Assembly (NCBI RefSeq): GCF_018812025.1
Contig: NC_063045.1
Coordinates: 61,231,839-61,295,838 of the forward strand
Direction of reading: 5' to 3'
DNA: 64,000 nt
Source: Megalobrama amblycephala
Lineage: Eukaryota > Chordata > Actinopteri > Cypriniformes > Xenocyprididae
Below, piece after piece: positions 34,601 to 41,873 of the stretch. Numbering within the stretch: the stretch's first letter is position 1; each line of letters opens with the position of its first letter. A model generated the notes under the pieces. It was given only the letters and a program-made list of their open reading frames with translations, made no database searches and was not told the DNA's origin. Both the position numbers and the translations under genes were made by a program.

Positions 34601-35893
34601 GTTGTCTGGTCTTTAATAACGTTATTTAATTACGTTATTTAATAACGTTAAAGCACAAAAATGTTATTTACACATTCGGATGTTCGTCTAATGTATTTTA
34701 AACGCTATTACTTGTTTCAGAACATTCCGAAACATTCCCTTAATGTATTCTCTTACATTTTCATACAAAAAAATAAATAAAAACTGGATGTTTTAAACCT
34801 TCAGGAACATTCAGAAATAAAATTTTCATAATGTAATGGGAACGTTAGCAAAACGTTCTTACAACATAATTTTGTTAGCTGGTTTCAGTGTTATTTTAGT
34901 ATCGCTGAGATACTATTATAGTTTTAATTTGTATTTTGAATTAGATTTTATGTTTATATTTTTTTCTTTTTTATATATATTTTTAAATATGTCTTTTAAA
35001 TTTTTATTTCAATTTTAGTTTTAGTTATTTTAGTACATCAAATTAAACAATGAAAATAAGAAATTTTCACTTGGAAACTAATCCAGGTTTATTTTATATT
35101 TTATTTTATTTTAAGTTTTATTTTCAGTTTAAGCTTATTTTATTTTAATTCAAGTAACAAAAATGTTTTATATATATAGTTTTAGTTATAATATTAACCC
35201 TGGCTGGGTTTTGGCAAAAATAATATTTTAACACATAAAATGTTGAATAAAAAATATTATACAGAAATTGCTCCTAATTCAACAGAATAAATAATCACAA
35301 CAAGCACACAAGTAAAATAGCTCAAAATCATTATATGGCTATTTTTGCACTTTTTATCTTTTATCTAAGTGGTATTTGGCAAAATAATGTTTTAACAAAT
35401 AAAATGGTCAATAAAATCTACAGAATTTATTCTAAATTCAGCAGAATAATTATAGAGTGAACAAAGCAGGCAGAAAATAATCACAACAAGCTCACAATGA
35501 TTTCTTTTCTGGTCTAAAATTGACTATTTTTGTACTTTATATCTAATATAAAGTGATTTTTTTGGGGACCAAAATAATGTTTTAACACATAAAATGTTGC
35601 AACATGCAACAGAATAAGTGTAAAGTACACAAACACAGACAGAAAATAAACACAAGCTCACAATGATTTAATTTCTGACATTTTCAATTGAAATACTTCA
35701 AAATGATAGCTAAAATCATTTTATGGCTCATTTTGTACTTTATGTCTAATATAAAGACCAAAATACATTTTAACAAATAAAATCTGCAGAACTTATTTCT
35801 ACAATTCATCAGAATAAATGTGACGAGTTTACCTGCTGTGCTGCGTCTCTCTCTGTCTGAGCCGGCGGTATTTGCAGTGAAATCTGTTGACAT
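10270..35893 (-). CDS. opn4x: Melanopsin of the OPN4X type, ten exons, one frameshift
   Basis: Whole-gene entry. OPN4X is a Gq-coupled, r-opsin-like photopigment of non-mammalian vertebrates, found in the membranes of retinal, pineal or deep-brain cells. Coding exons: 35833-35893, 25739-25886, 19042-19175, 18749-18952, 18176-18347, 16939-17100, 13084-13191, 12820-12995, 11803-11964, 10270-10605. All introns are GT-AG. The model has about 553 residues if the exon-8 extra base is discounted. Visible landmarks: VDVPDHAHY before TM1; Cys116/Cys194 disulfide pair; Tyr119 at the vertebrate counterion site and Glu188 in loop 2; DRY at 140-142; Schiff-base Lys312 in VIAKAS; NPFIY at 318-322; Ser-rich acidic tail ending VEKFLS. 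The LRTPPNYFIMNLAVSDF segment, the TM3-TM4 sequence and the tail fit OPN4X, not OPN4M. Whether it is the xa or xb teleost paralogue is undecided. Confidence 0.9.
10606..11802 (-). other. opn4x: opn4x intron 9
   Basis: Contains degenerate repeat fragments. One is a transposon-like right end at 11690-11728 (AAATCGTGCAGCCCTA, resembling hAT termini). Another is a patch around 11330-11520 with imperfect inverted halves (AGGAGTTTCTGAAAATCTTC and later CCTGGTAGGAGTTTTCAG). No exon beyond those flanking it. Confidence 0.45.
11803..11964 (-). CDS. opn4x: opn4x exon 9: cytoplasmic tail
   Basis: 162 nt, phase 0 at both ends, between acceptor CATTTCTAG and donor AAG/GTAAGG. It reads VWSDVELDPVEQKSQILRNS and then a Lys/Arg/Glu-rich stretch ending RSEEK. 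If the exon-8 extra base is real, this exon is entered in the wrong frame and stops at its fourth codon. Confidence 0.85.
11965..12819 (-). other. opn4x: opn4x intron 8 with MITE fragment
   Basis: The segment from 12052 opens TTAAAGGGATAGTTCACCCA, the left end of a TTAA-type MITE also seen in related form at 17471 and 31475. Its right end is not found, so it is a fragment. Confidence 0.5.
12820..12995 (-). CDS. opn4x: opn4x exon 8: helix 8 and proximal tail, with +1 frameshift
   Basis: Acceptor GATTTTCAG, donor ACG/GTCAGT. The exon is 176 nt. Entered in phase 2 and left in phase 0, as the neighbouring exons require, it should be 1 modulo 3; it is 2 modulo 3. The first half reads well in frame with TM7 (DTLAEKVPCLHFLAQSSRKD, with Cys339 a possible palmitoylation site). 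The second half reads well only in the other frame (SRQSSGSKAKFQRISSMSTS), the Ser-rich segment melanopsin tails have here. One surplus base lies between, near 12900-12915. Read literally, the frame runs into TGA at 11954-11956. It is either a real mutation or an assembly error. Confidence 0.85.
13084..13191 (-). CDS. opn4x: opn4x exon 7: TM7 with retinal-binding lysine
   Basis: Residues 294-330. VPAVIAKASAIYNPFIYAI contains Lys312, the Schiff-base lysine, and the NPxxY motif. RSKYR begins helix 8. Donor AG/GTTCGT, phase 2; an 88-bp intron follows. Confidence 0.94.
13305..14485. repeat. Repeated MITE copies in opn4x intron 6
   Basis: Two ~0.6-kb blocks repeat in tandem (about 13305-13900 and 13895-14400). 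Both start TTTTTACACTGC(G/A)AAAAATT, and both contain AATTACAAATATCTAAACAT and AGCATAAACACGTTTTTT. They belong to the CTTGTTTTCAGTACAAA family. Copies differ by scattered substitutions. Confidence 0.65.
14486..14902. mobile_element. 417-bp hairpin element with internal TCGAGAAAAA minisatellite
   Basis: The ends are TACGGAAGAGGATTAGGGCC and the near-perfect complement of GGGACAAGCAATAATAAAA-type sequence, ending CTCTTCTGTA. The arms hold short direct repeats of AAATTTCGAGAAAAAA / AAATTACGAGAAAAAAACT, with the complement on the other arm, so the whole piece can fold back on itself. It interrupts a member of the CTTGTTTTCAGTACAAA family. Confidence 0.75.
14903..16938 (-). other. opn4x: Rest of opn4x intron 6
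   Basis: Two short relatives of a GGTTCT / AGAACC-rich repeat lie at 15720-15825 and 16645-16710 (AAAGAACC-type ends). A terminal fragment of the CTTGTTTTCAGTACAAA family lies at 14900-15130. Otherwise unremarkable intron. Confidence 0.45.
16939..17100 (-). CDS. opn4x: opn4x exon 6: ICL3 and TM6
   Basis: Acceptor AATGTGTTCAG; residues 240-294. The basic third loop (SHVRKTTLIQQQSIKTEWKL) leads into AKIAFVVIIVFVLSWSPYA, with the WxPY motif of TM6. Donor GTAACT, phase 2; a 3.75-kb intron follows. Confidence 0.94.
17471..18115. mobile_element. Palindromic TTAA-type MITE in opn4x intron 5
   Basis: The left arm starts TTAAAGGGTTAGTTCGCCCA and contains TCCTCATGCCGTTCCACACC. The right arm is its complement (GGAACAACATGAGGGTGAGT) over nearly 300 bp. 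The right terminus is degraded and lacks its TTAA. The centre (17755-17840) carries a second inverted pair around GGCGCACC/GGTGCGCC. Confidence 0.75.
18176..18347 (-). CDS. opn4x: opn4x exon 5: ECL2 and TM5
   Basis: Residues 183-240. SYIPEGLMTSCTWDY holds Glu188 (position 181 in bovine rhodopsin, the likely counterion) and disulfide Cys194. TM5 (LMLCCFVFFIPLGIISYCYF) ends in AIRNAS. Donor AG/GTACAA, phase 2. Confidence 0.94.
18749..18952 (-). CDS. opn4x: opn4x exon 4: TM3-TM4 with DRY motif
   Basis: Residues 115-183. CKMYAFCGALFGITSM carries the TM3 disulfide Cys116 and Tyr119, the residue melanopsins have where vertebrate visual opsins have Glu113. DRYIVITKP follows, then TM4 ending LAPLLGWS. 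Donor A/GTGAGT, phase 1. Confidence 0.94.
19042..19175 (-). CDS. opn4x: opn4x exon 3: ICL1, TM2, ECL1
   Basis: Acceptor TTGTGTTTCAG; residues 70-115. NKKLRTPPNYFIMNLAVSDF is the intracellular loop 1/TM2 signature of melanopsins, with Asn84 and Asp89 of the helix-2 LAxxD motif. Donor GTAACT, phase 1. The following intron is only 89 bp. Confidence 0.93.
19411..19820. mobile_element. MITE with GGGTT/AACCC ends (unexpanded copy 1)
   Basis: Starts CACTCTAAAAATGCTGGGTT; the two halves mirror each other via AACCCAGCGGTTGGGTTAAA and its complement. It is the same family as the element at 57258-62143 but without internal expansion. Confidence 0.7.
20802..21272. mobile_element. MITE with GGGTT/AACCC ends (unexpanded copy 2)
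   Basis: Starts CACACTAAAAATGCTGGCTT and ends AACCCAGCA, a ~27-T run, then GAGTGT. Related to 19411-19820. The poly-T run replaces part of the right terminus. Confidence 0.7.
21950..22835. mobile_element. MITE (TTAACA.. type) interrupted by a TTAA element
   Basis: The outer arms are GTAAACACTAACAATAAGGT and, at the right, the related complement ending GTAAAGTGTTAAC. It is split by the element at 22060-22653. Confidence 0.5.
22060..22653. mobile_element. TTAA-flanked short-TIR element nested in a MITE
   Basis: TTAA at 22056-22059 and 22654-22657 flanks GGCAAGACA...TGTCTTGCC. Inserted in the older repeat at 21950-22835. No transposase frame. Confidence 0.65.
22953..23719. mobile_element. MITE with TACACTGTAAAACC ends
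   Basis: Left end TACACTGTAAAACC, right end GGGTTTTACAGTGTA, a 14-bp inverted repeat. Inner arms around ACTCAAATAATAATGAAAGTT are partly mirrored near 23640-23700. Confidence 0.7.
23720..25738 (-). other. opn4x: Part of opn4x intron 2 with repeat fragments
   Basis: 24710-24960 resembles, in reverse, the element at 37590-38100 (shared CAAGACTACAATGGAGGCGT) and ends in CCCCTTTAA. 25200-25500 resembles one arm of the palindrome at 49737-50665 (shared GGATCATGTGACACTGAAGA). Nothing coding. Confidence 0.5.
25739..25886 (-). CDS. opn4x: opn4x exon 2: N-terminus and TM1
   Basis: Acceptor CGTCGTCACAG, then residues 21-70. VDVPDHAHYIVAFF is the conserved melanopsin entry into TM1, followed by GNLLVMYAFF. 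Donor AG/GTAGGC, phase 2. In-frame Met codons at the exon start (MEGPMDMD) are the fallback start. The open frame continues upstream past the acceptor but loses all similarity there. Confidence 0.9.
25887..27819 (-). other. opn4x: opn4x intron 1, proximal part
   Basis: Open frames at 25735-26040 beyond the exon and at 26059-26820 have no family resemblance. The segment 26570-26800 is closely repeated at 47720-47900 (shared TGAGATCCACCAATAGCA). The segment 27225-27330 holds a CATTCATTCAAA-type short repeat. Confidence 0.45.
27820..29910 (-). pseudogene. Decayed L1-like LINE ORF2 (reverse transcriptase fragments)
   Basis: Reading the minus strand from 29910 to 27820 in changing frames gives the order of a non-LTR retrotransposon ORF2. 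First comes a pre-RT segment, then NQVGFMNNRASSDNVRLL and ISLDAEKAFDKVEW (RT motif, ~29450-29600), then LSRGTHQGCS. A degraded catalytic loop follows, where the usual YADD is not intact (HAYDILA, ~29230). Then SGYTVNWNKSE, GIKYLGI and the C-terminal domain with HxxWxC-like CIWECSLVKPFW (~28080). Several frameshifts and deletions; no endonuclease domain or poly(A) tail was found, so it is 5'-truncated and dead. It sits inside opn4x intron 1. Confidence 0.8.
29911..31474 (-). other. opn4x: opn4x intron 1, AT-rich, nothing recognised
   Basis: AT-rich intron. One CpG-richer spot at 29995-30120 gives a 70-codon minus-strand frame without recognisable similarity. Confidence 0.35.
31963..32075 (+). 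pseudogene. Second, divergent first exon of the same transposon
   Basis: ATG at 31963-31965 opens a 38-residue frame (LPYQFEPESDPENIDEEDR..LLQDVSQ) ending in an ATG/GTAAGC donor. Similar YxFEPE-type acidic N-termini occur in multi-copy fish proteins that end in a P2RX7-type zinc domain; this link is from memory and uncertain. A related short frame (MTKVFSLTLFKPESTLMERL) is found in the elements at 36542 and 51550. Confidence 0.45.
32393..32658 (-). pseudogene. THAP-like first exon of a transposon gene
   Basis: ATG at 32656-32658, then about 88 codons to an ACCG/GTAAGTG donor. It has the THAP layout: FGLPRD, QWLQFMF, the zinc-ligand pair CAAHF, SFLNLSQFNAGF, then KDGAVPSL in place of AVPTIF. 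Only one Cys (KRCYFHP) is seen where THAP domains usually have two, so the zinc site may be incomplete. Lacking downstream exons, it is probably a remnant in a non-autonomous copy. It sits in opn4x intron 1 in the same orientation. Confidence 0.65.
33349..35832 (-). other. opn4x: opn4x intron 1, distal part
   Basis: AT-rich. 34490-34885 is a MITE with ends CAGCTAACAGGGAACGTTCT and the complement ending TTTGTTAGCTGG. A relative of its right half lies at 50750-51045. 35060-35800 consists of loosely repeated TATTTTTGTACTTTTTATCT-like lines. No exon. Confidence 0.5.
35833..35893 (-). CDS. opn4x: opn4x exon 1: start codon and N-terminus
   Basis: ATG at 35891-35893 opens about 20 residues beginning MSTDFTANTAGSDRERR. 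The exon ends GCACAGCAG before a GTAAAC donor, in phase 1. That phase fits exactly with the acceptor at 25887 and gives ...STAGMEGPMDMDRG. There is no homology that proves this exon, so an alternative is translation starting at Met22 in exon 2. Support is the phase match, the donor and the position 10 kb upstream. An intron of 9.9 kb follows. Confidence 0.6.
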
Positions 35894-35953
35894 GAGTGCA
35901 GCGGTGTTTATCAGTGTATTTAAGGCTGGTTTTAAATGTGAGCGGCTCCGGCT

Positions 35954-35970
35954 GTGCTTTAATCCAGCAG
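35954..35970 (-). promoter_or_regulatory. CRX/OTX-like site upstream of opn4x ATG
   Basis: TAATCC on the plus strand (35960-35965; GGATTA in gene orientation) matches the CRX/OTX homeodomain core used by photoreceptor and pineal genes. It lies about 70 bp upstream of the start codon. TTTAAA at 35931-35936 could be a weak TATA element, but would leave a very short 5'UTR. The hexamer is common by chance. Confidence 0.25.
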
Positions 35971-36400
35971 TGAGGTGGAGCTTCACTTACTACTGTCTTA
36001 CAGTCAGCATCAGCGCACTAACACACAGATCGACTCTACCGGCGGCTGCAGACTGATGCACACGCTCAATTGATTTTCCATACACTACTGTCACTTTCAA
36101 TTGCCCACAGCTTGTTCATCTGGTCTGATAAGATGACTATAATGTCAATGCATGTTTAATGCAGATGTCAATGAAGGAGTGATATATACAGAGTGCACAT
36201 GCAAATCTGACCATAAACCTCTTATTCATTAAAGCTACACAACATTTTCAGAGCGCTCGCTGTATTATGCAAGAAATTATACGGTCTGACAAACATTGGG
36301 ATGTTACAGAGAAACAGAGAAAGTTCTCCAGCTGCTACTGAAACATGCAAAAGCCACTTCGTCACATGCAAAACAACATCATTTGGTAAAATTGTAACAC
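35971..36400. other. Immediate upstream region of opn4x
   Basis: May contain the opn4x promoter and 5'UTR. No strong TATA box or CpG island is visible. Confidence 0.3.
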
Positions 36401-36541
36401 AAGGTTTCATTAGTTAACATCAACTAACAATACTTCTATAGCATTTATTAATTTTAGTTAATGTTAATTTTACCATTTACTAATGCATTTTTTAGGTTTG
36501 TATTGTGAACTAACATGGACATTTTTATTAAGTAACATTAA

Positions 36542-37339
36542 AGGGGATCTATTATGCCCCTTTTCACAAGATGTAATACAGTATAAGTCTCTGGTGTCTG
36601 TTAAGTTTCAGCTCAAAATCCCCCACAGATCATTTATTATAGCTTGTCAAATTTGCCTCTATTTGGGTGTGAGCAAAAACACGCTGTTTTTGTGTGTGTC
36701 CCTTTAAATGCAAATGAGCTGCTGCTCCCCGCCCCTTTTCCAGAAGAGGGCGGAGCTTTAACAGCTCAACAACAACAAAGCTGGAGAATCTCACGCAGCC
36801 AAAATGACGAAAGTGTTCAGCCTTACATTGTTCAAACCGGAGTCGACACTGATGGAGAGACTCAGAAAAAAAAGTTACAACTTTTAGGACGTTTCTGAAT
36901 GGTTAGTGGATAAATTGATGTAGTTGCTGTGGAGTTGATTCAACTCATCCACTAGCATGTGCCGTCATGTTCATCTTTTGTGTTGAATTGACCCTCGTTT
37001 GTGAAGCAGTCCGGCGTAAAATGACGGCATGTCAACAACACTCTACTACCTCTTCTCTAAAGCAGCCCAACATGGCCACACCCCCTTTATTGTGTGTTCT
37101 TGGGGGCGGGGTTTATGTAAATTTTAGGGTTAGTGATGTCACCAACCTAGGAAGAAGCTCGATGTAGTCCGTACCAGCTGTTTGTTGTAGTCCTTAAGCA
37201 GCAAATTCTGTAAAAGAAAAAATATCTCCCTTTGCATTGAACTTTGAGCGTCGTAACTTTGCAGATGTTGTTTATGCTCAAACAGCAACATTACACACTA
37301 ACTAAAGTTAAAAAAGTGAAATCATAATCAAGGACCTCT
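36542..37339. mobile_element. TTAA element (Kolobok-like family), copy 1
   Basis: TTAA at 36538-36541 and 37340-37343 flanks AGGGGATCTATTATGCCCC and ...CAAGGACCTCT. It contains a frame starting ATGACGAAAGTGTTCAGCC and is inserted in an older TTAACA-type repeat (36405-37380). A second copy is at 51550-52323. Confidence 0.7.
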
Positions 37340-37589
37340 TTAACAAAGGTTAATAAATGCTGTAATGATGCCCGGCCAAAAAAAGGTGAGGTCGCTTTTT
37401 GGATTTATAGGCAAATGCTTAAGAGTCTATGATTGGATCATTATTGCAGCAATTATTATGTTTCTGTTATTTTATATGTTTGGCAACAGTTGATCTTAAC
37501 CACTTCTTGATGGAAATAAATGATGTTACTTGCATCGTTTTTTTTTGGCCAAGCAGTATATATTGCTCATTGTTAGTTCATATTAGTTT

Positions 37590-38102
37590 AGAAAGGACCT
37601 ATTATACTTTTTTCTTTAGTGTGTAATGTTGCTGTTTGAGCGTGAAAAAGCTCTGCAAAGTCCCTCCAGCAGGAGTTATTCTCTATATCAGTGTCACTGT
37701 TTCTGAACTCCCTGAAACGCCTCCATTGTAGTCTTGAGTTTTCTTCTGGGAACAAAGACGTCACAATATTCCTCATTTAAATAATTAATATGCAGAATAA
37801 AGGGGCGGGGCCTGGTTGAGTTAGTTAGTAGGGTGTTGAAACTGGAGGTATGGTAAGGGGCGGGACATTTCCCAAACACACTCGAAGTGCTTGACCAATC
37901 ACAATACACTCTCCAGTCGACCAATCAGAGCACATTGTGCTTTTCAGAAGGAGGGGCTTCATAGAGACAGGAACTAAACAGAGCGTTACTGACAGACTGG
38001 GAAGAGAGGAGCTGCAACAATGGAGAATAATGAACATTCAAGCATGAAAACCCAAAAACAACATCAAGACTTTGTAAATGGGCATAATATGACCTCTGTT
38101 AA
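37590..38102. mobile_element. Kolobok/piggyBac-like MITE
   Basis: The ends AAAGGACCTATTATAC and ATAATATGACCTCTGTTAA form an imperfect inverted repeat. The interior shares segments with 24710-24960 in the opposite orientation. Confidence 0.55.
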
Positions 38103-40060
38103 CAAATGAGACCTTGTTCTAAAGTTTTACCGGAAAACCTGAATCATTTTCTTTGTGGAACTAAACTAAAGTTCCTAGATAATCTCAGTTAGTAGAGCTC
38201 AAAGTCTTTTAGCACATATGAGAGTCATGAGGGAGTCCCATCGGTAAACTCTCGCCGGGCCAGAAGAAAAAAACTGGACAGCAAACGCTGCATGTTGGGA
38301 GCTTCAAGCTTTTAAAATAAGCATCCATGTGTGAAGAGACTCCTCAGAGACAAACCTCACAGATAAAAGCTTACCGACACCGATCGGATCACACTTCAGA
38401 GTCAAGCACTACCTGCTGCTCATTCACCCTTCATTTCAGCCAACTAATGCTTTGTGCCTGAAAGCATGAGGTAATGCTAAAATATCACGGCACACTTTAA
38501 CTTGAATGAATCAAAGCATTTGTCACGTTTCTAAAGAATAACAGCACCCAACAACAGCACTACACCACTGTGTGTTCAACCTTCAAGCCCTGTGCATGCT
38601 TATTGGTTGACTGACGTTGACGAGATTAACCCCTTGGTATCAAAATTTGGTACCGAACGACAAGACACTTTTTGATACTCGATGGTATCGAGGCAATTTG
38701 GTCAGTGCCTAAAAAGTATTGAACTCGATACCCCTAATTATAGCTACACTTTGGGATTTGATCATGTAAATAAATCTATATTTCATCGATCTAATCATTA
38801 CTGATAAACATTTTACAATTTATGGCCATTATTAAAGGAAATATTCAAGATTGTAGCCCAGAAATCATGTATAATTTGATAGATAAAAATAAATAATAAA
38901 TCATTTGATCAATTTAAAGTGATTCCAATGGGTTACTTCACCACTGGCAAAATGGGCTCTCAAAAAAAACGCCTATACAGTAGAAAGGCGGAAACATTTT
39001 TTAAATACCTGATTAGAGAAAACTTCAGCACTTTTGCCAAATAGGTAGGAAAACTTCAACACCCATAATGCAATGGGCATGTTGCCGTCCTAGGCCACTC
39101 CCACCAGTCTGCTATGGATACATTTAACCAGAGACAAATACCTTGCTTTAGTAGGAAATACTTCTTAGCAAACTTTTAGTCATAATGGTGTTGACTTGAG
39201 TTGTTCCCCAAGAATTCAAAGAGTAAATGTGTAGCGGGAGTGAGTTACTTTTGTTAAGAATCGTAAATACGGAGGGAACGCCATGACAGACCTCTGTGTT
39301 TTAGGCCAAACGGAGGGGGGAAAAGCTGTTCAATTTGATTTCATAATCCTGTTTAAAGAGTAAACACAGTTTTCACTGATTGCTCTGTTAAGAACCCTCT
39401 GATTGTCTGTGGTCAGAGATACAATAATGCAGAAGTGTGATCTGTAGTTTTTATGAAAGTCCTGGAGCTGTCAAAAGTCTTTTGCTGACAAATGAACATC
39501 GATAAAGTTAGACTTTAACTCAGAATGACACTGAACACGGAAGAGGAGTGACACCAGATTAAGCTGATGTTAAAAAACACATTAATGTGTCTGCATTTAT
39601 CTGTGTCAGTCACTTGAAAAACATGACCTGACATGTAGTTTAACATATTAATGTTAATCCGCTCGCTGTCTGTATGGATGTTCTGAGAACACATCATATT
39701 CTGCGATAAATGTTGAACATTTTCCAGCATGTCTCAGCCTTTTCAAAAACTCAATGCATTTTATTTAAGTATTATTTTTAAGTTTATGGCTGTAAACTTT
39801 CTCTTAGACTGTAAATTATTTTTCTTTCTCTTCCTCTCATTAACTTGTCGCTGTTCTATTGTGTATTTTAATATTGACTGTTGTATTAGCGTGTCTGTCT
39901 TTGTCTTATTGTGTTGTATATTGTTTTTCCTTTCTTTCTTTTTATGTGTAACATCTACCTGCCAGGGGGTCTGCAGATGGAAATTAGCCTAAGGCTATAA
40001 TCTGGAATATTTACATTTGTCTTAATGTTCATTAATATGCATTGTTCCCCCTTTTCTAAA
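38103..40060. other. Intergenic stretch, fragments only
   Basis: A 120-bp fragment at 38630-38745 has inverted TGGTATC/GATACC motifs of a decayed DNA element. Otherwise nothing recognised. Confidence 0.35.
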
Positions 40061-40278
40061 ATAAAAAAAAAATAATAATAAAATAAAATAAAATAAAATA
40101 AAATAAAATAAAATAAAATAAAATAAAATAAAAATATTTTTAAAAATAAATAAATAAATAAATAAAAAATAAAAAATAAATAAAATAAATTAAAAAATAA
40201 ATAAAATAAAATAAAATAAAATAAATAAAATAAAATAAAATAAATAAATAAAATAAAAAATTATTTTAAAAAATTAAA

Positions 40279-40309
<31 letters not shown>

Positions 40310-40385
40310 AAATAAAATAAATTTAAAAAATAAAATAAAATAAAATAAAATAAAATAAAAAAATAAAATAAAATAAATTAGCTTT
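40061..40385. repeat. (AAAAT)n / (AAAT)n low-complexity tract
   Basis: About 320 bp of mixed AAAAT and AAAT units with TTTT interruptions. It directly follows an AT-rich stretch and needs no other explanation. Confidence 0.9.
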
Positions 40386-40498
40386 GAGTAACCTGAAAAC
40401 ATTATCCTGATCCAATTAAAATAAAGGTTCTTTATCGGCATCGATGCCTCCATTACTCTTTCCCCGCCACTGACAATTTTCCGGCAATGCATGCATTG

Positions 40499-41022
40499 CA
40501 AAAAATGCTTTTCTTACTTGGATTTTTTGTCTTGTTTTCAGTTCAAATATCTAAAAATTATTAAATCAAGAAGCATTTTGTAGACAAGTAAAAATTATTG
40601 TCTTGTTTTCAGAAAAAAATTAAGTGAGTTTTTCCTTAAAACAAGCAAAATAATCTTGTTTTCAGTTTGAAATAAGTTTTTTTTTTTTTTTTTGAAAACA
40701 AGACAATTCTTACTTGTCTAGAAAATGCTTCTGGTTTTAAGATTTTTTTTACACTTTATTTTACAGTGCCGTAGTTACATTGTAATTACTCAAATAAGTA
40801 CTGAGTACTATTAATTAACTACATGTACTTACTATAGAGTTACAGTTAGGTTTTTTGGGTTTGGTTTAGGGTTACTTAGGCTACTTGTAATTATGCATAA
40901 TTTACTGTTATTACTATAGTGAGTACATGTAGTAACGTGTAACTACGGCACTGTAAAATAAAGTGTTACCAGAATTTTTAAATATTTGGACTGGTAAGTA
41001 AGAAAAGCAATTTTTGCAGTGT
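40499..41022. mobile_element. MITE of the CTTGTTTTCAGTACAAA family with a nested hairpin
   Basis: The outer ends TTGCAAAAAATGCTTTTCTT and AAGAAAAGCAATTTTTGCAG pair. The element is interrupted by a 216-bp hairpin at 40751-40966, bounded by ACACTTTATTTTACAGTGCC and its complement. Confidence 0.75.
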
Positions 41023-41873
41023 GTTTCCACTGTTGTACAGTAGGGGGCACTATTACGCATCTTCTGAAACAGTACAGAATAACCAGATCAAAATACAAGA
41101 GAAGAAGAAGCAGAAATAAGTGATTGCTGACGCACATGTAAAATAACGTGATCATCAAACACTAAACAGCATATAAATCAAAACTGTCTAACATTACAAT
41201 ATGAAATGTTGAACCCATGAAGAGGAAACTTCTGTGTTGATGGACTTTTTGATCATCGCTCTGAATCCGATCCAACAAAGTCAAAAAACATGATTTTGTT
41301 CAAAATGTTGCTTTTTAAATTAAACCTTCCCACATTCAAGTGTTGATAAAAAAGAATGCATGAAGATAGAATAAAACATTTTGTCGTTGTTTAAAAGCAG
41401 AGGTTATGTTCTTTCTTTTTATACATTGCATATAGATATTGCATTCACAATTTTGTGAAAATGATCAAAAATGCTGGTGGAGAAAGAGTTAAAATAGTGG
41501 AAAAAGGTTCTTTAGATAGTTTTTCTTTTCAACACTTTTGGACCCTTTCTCTAGTCTATCAACATATTGATCAAAACATTCACATTATCAGAGCAACACA
41601 ACAGTGATATCTAAAACTTATTACAATAAAACAATAAGTGATGCATGCAAACTAACCTCTCAATAATAAGCCGTGGTCGGTTTAGATCAGCTCATGGACT
41701 AAAACACATCCAGAGATGTTCAGACGTCAAAGGAGGAGAGTGTTTGAGCCGCTGGGATCAGTGTGTGTGTCATCTGCTGTGAGCGCTGACTGTTGCATCC
41801 ACACCGGTCCGTGTCTCTAAGAGCCACTTTCCATCTGACTCCCTCTCACGACAAAGAAATGTGATGCTAGATT
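41023..41873. other. Intergenic stretch, nothing recognised
   Basis: No coding or repeat structure beyond short AT-rich runs. Confidence 0.3.
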
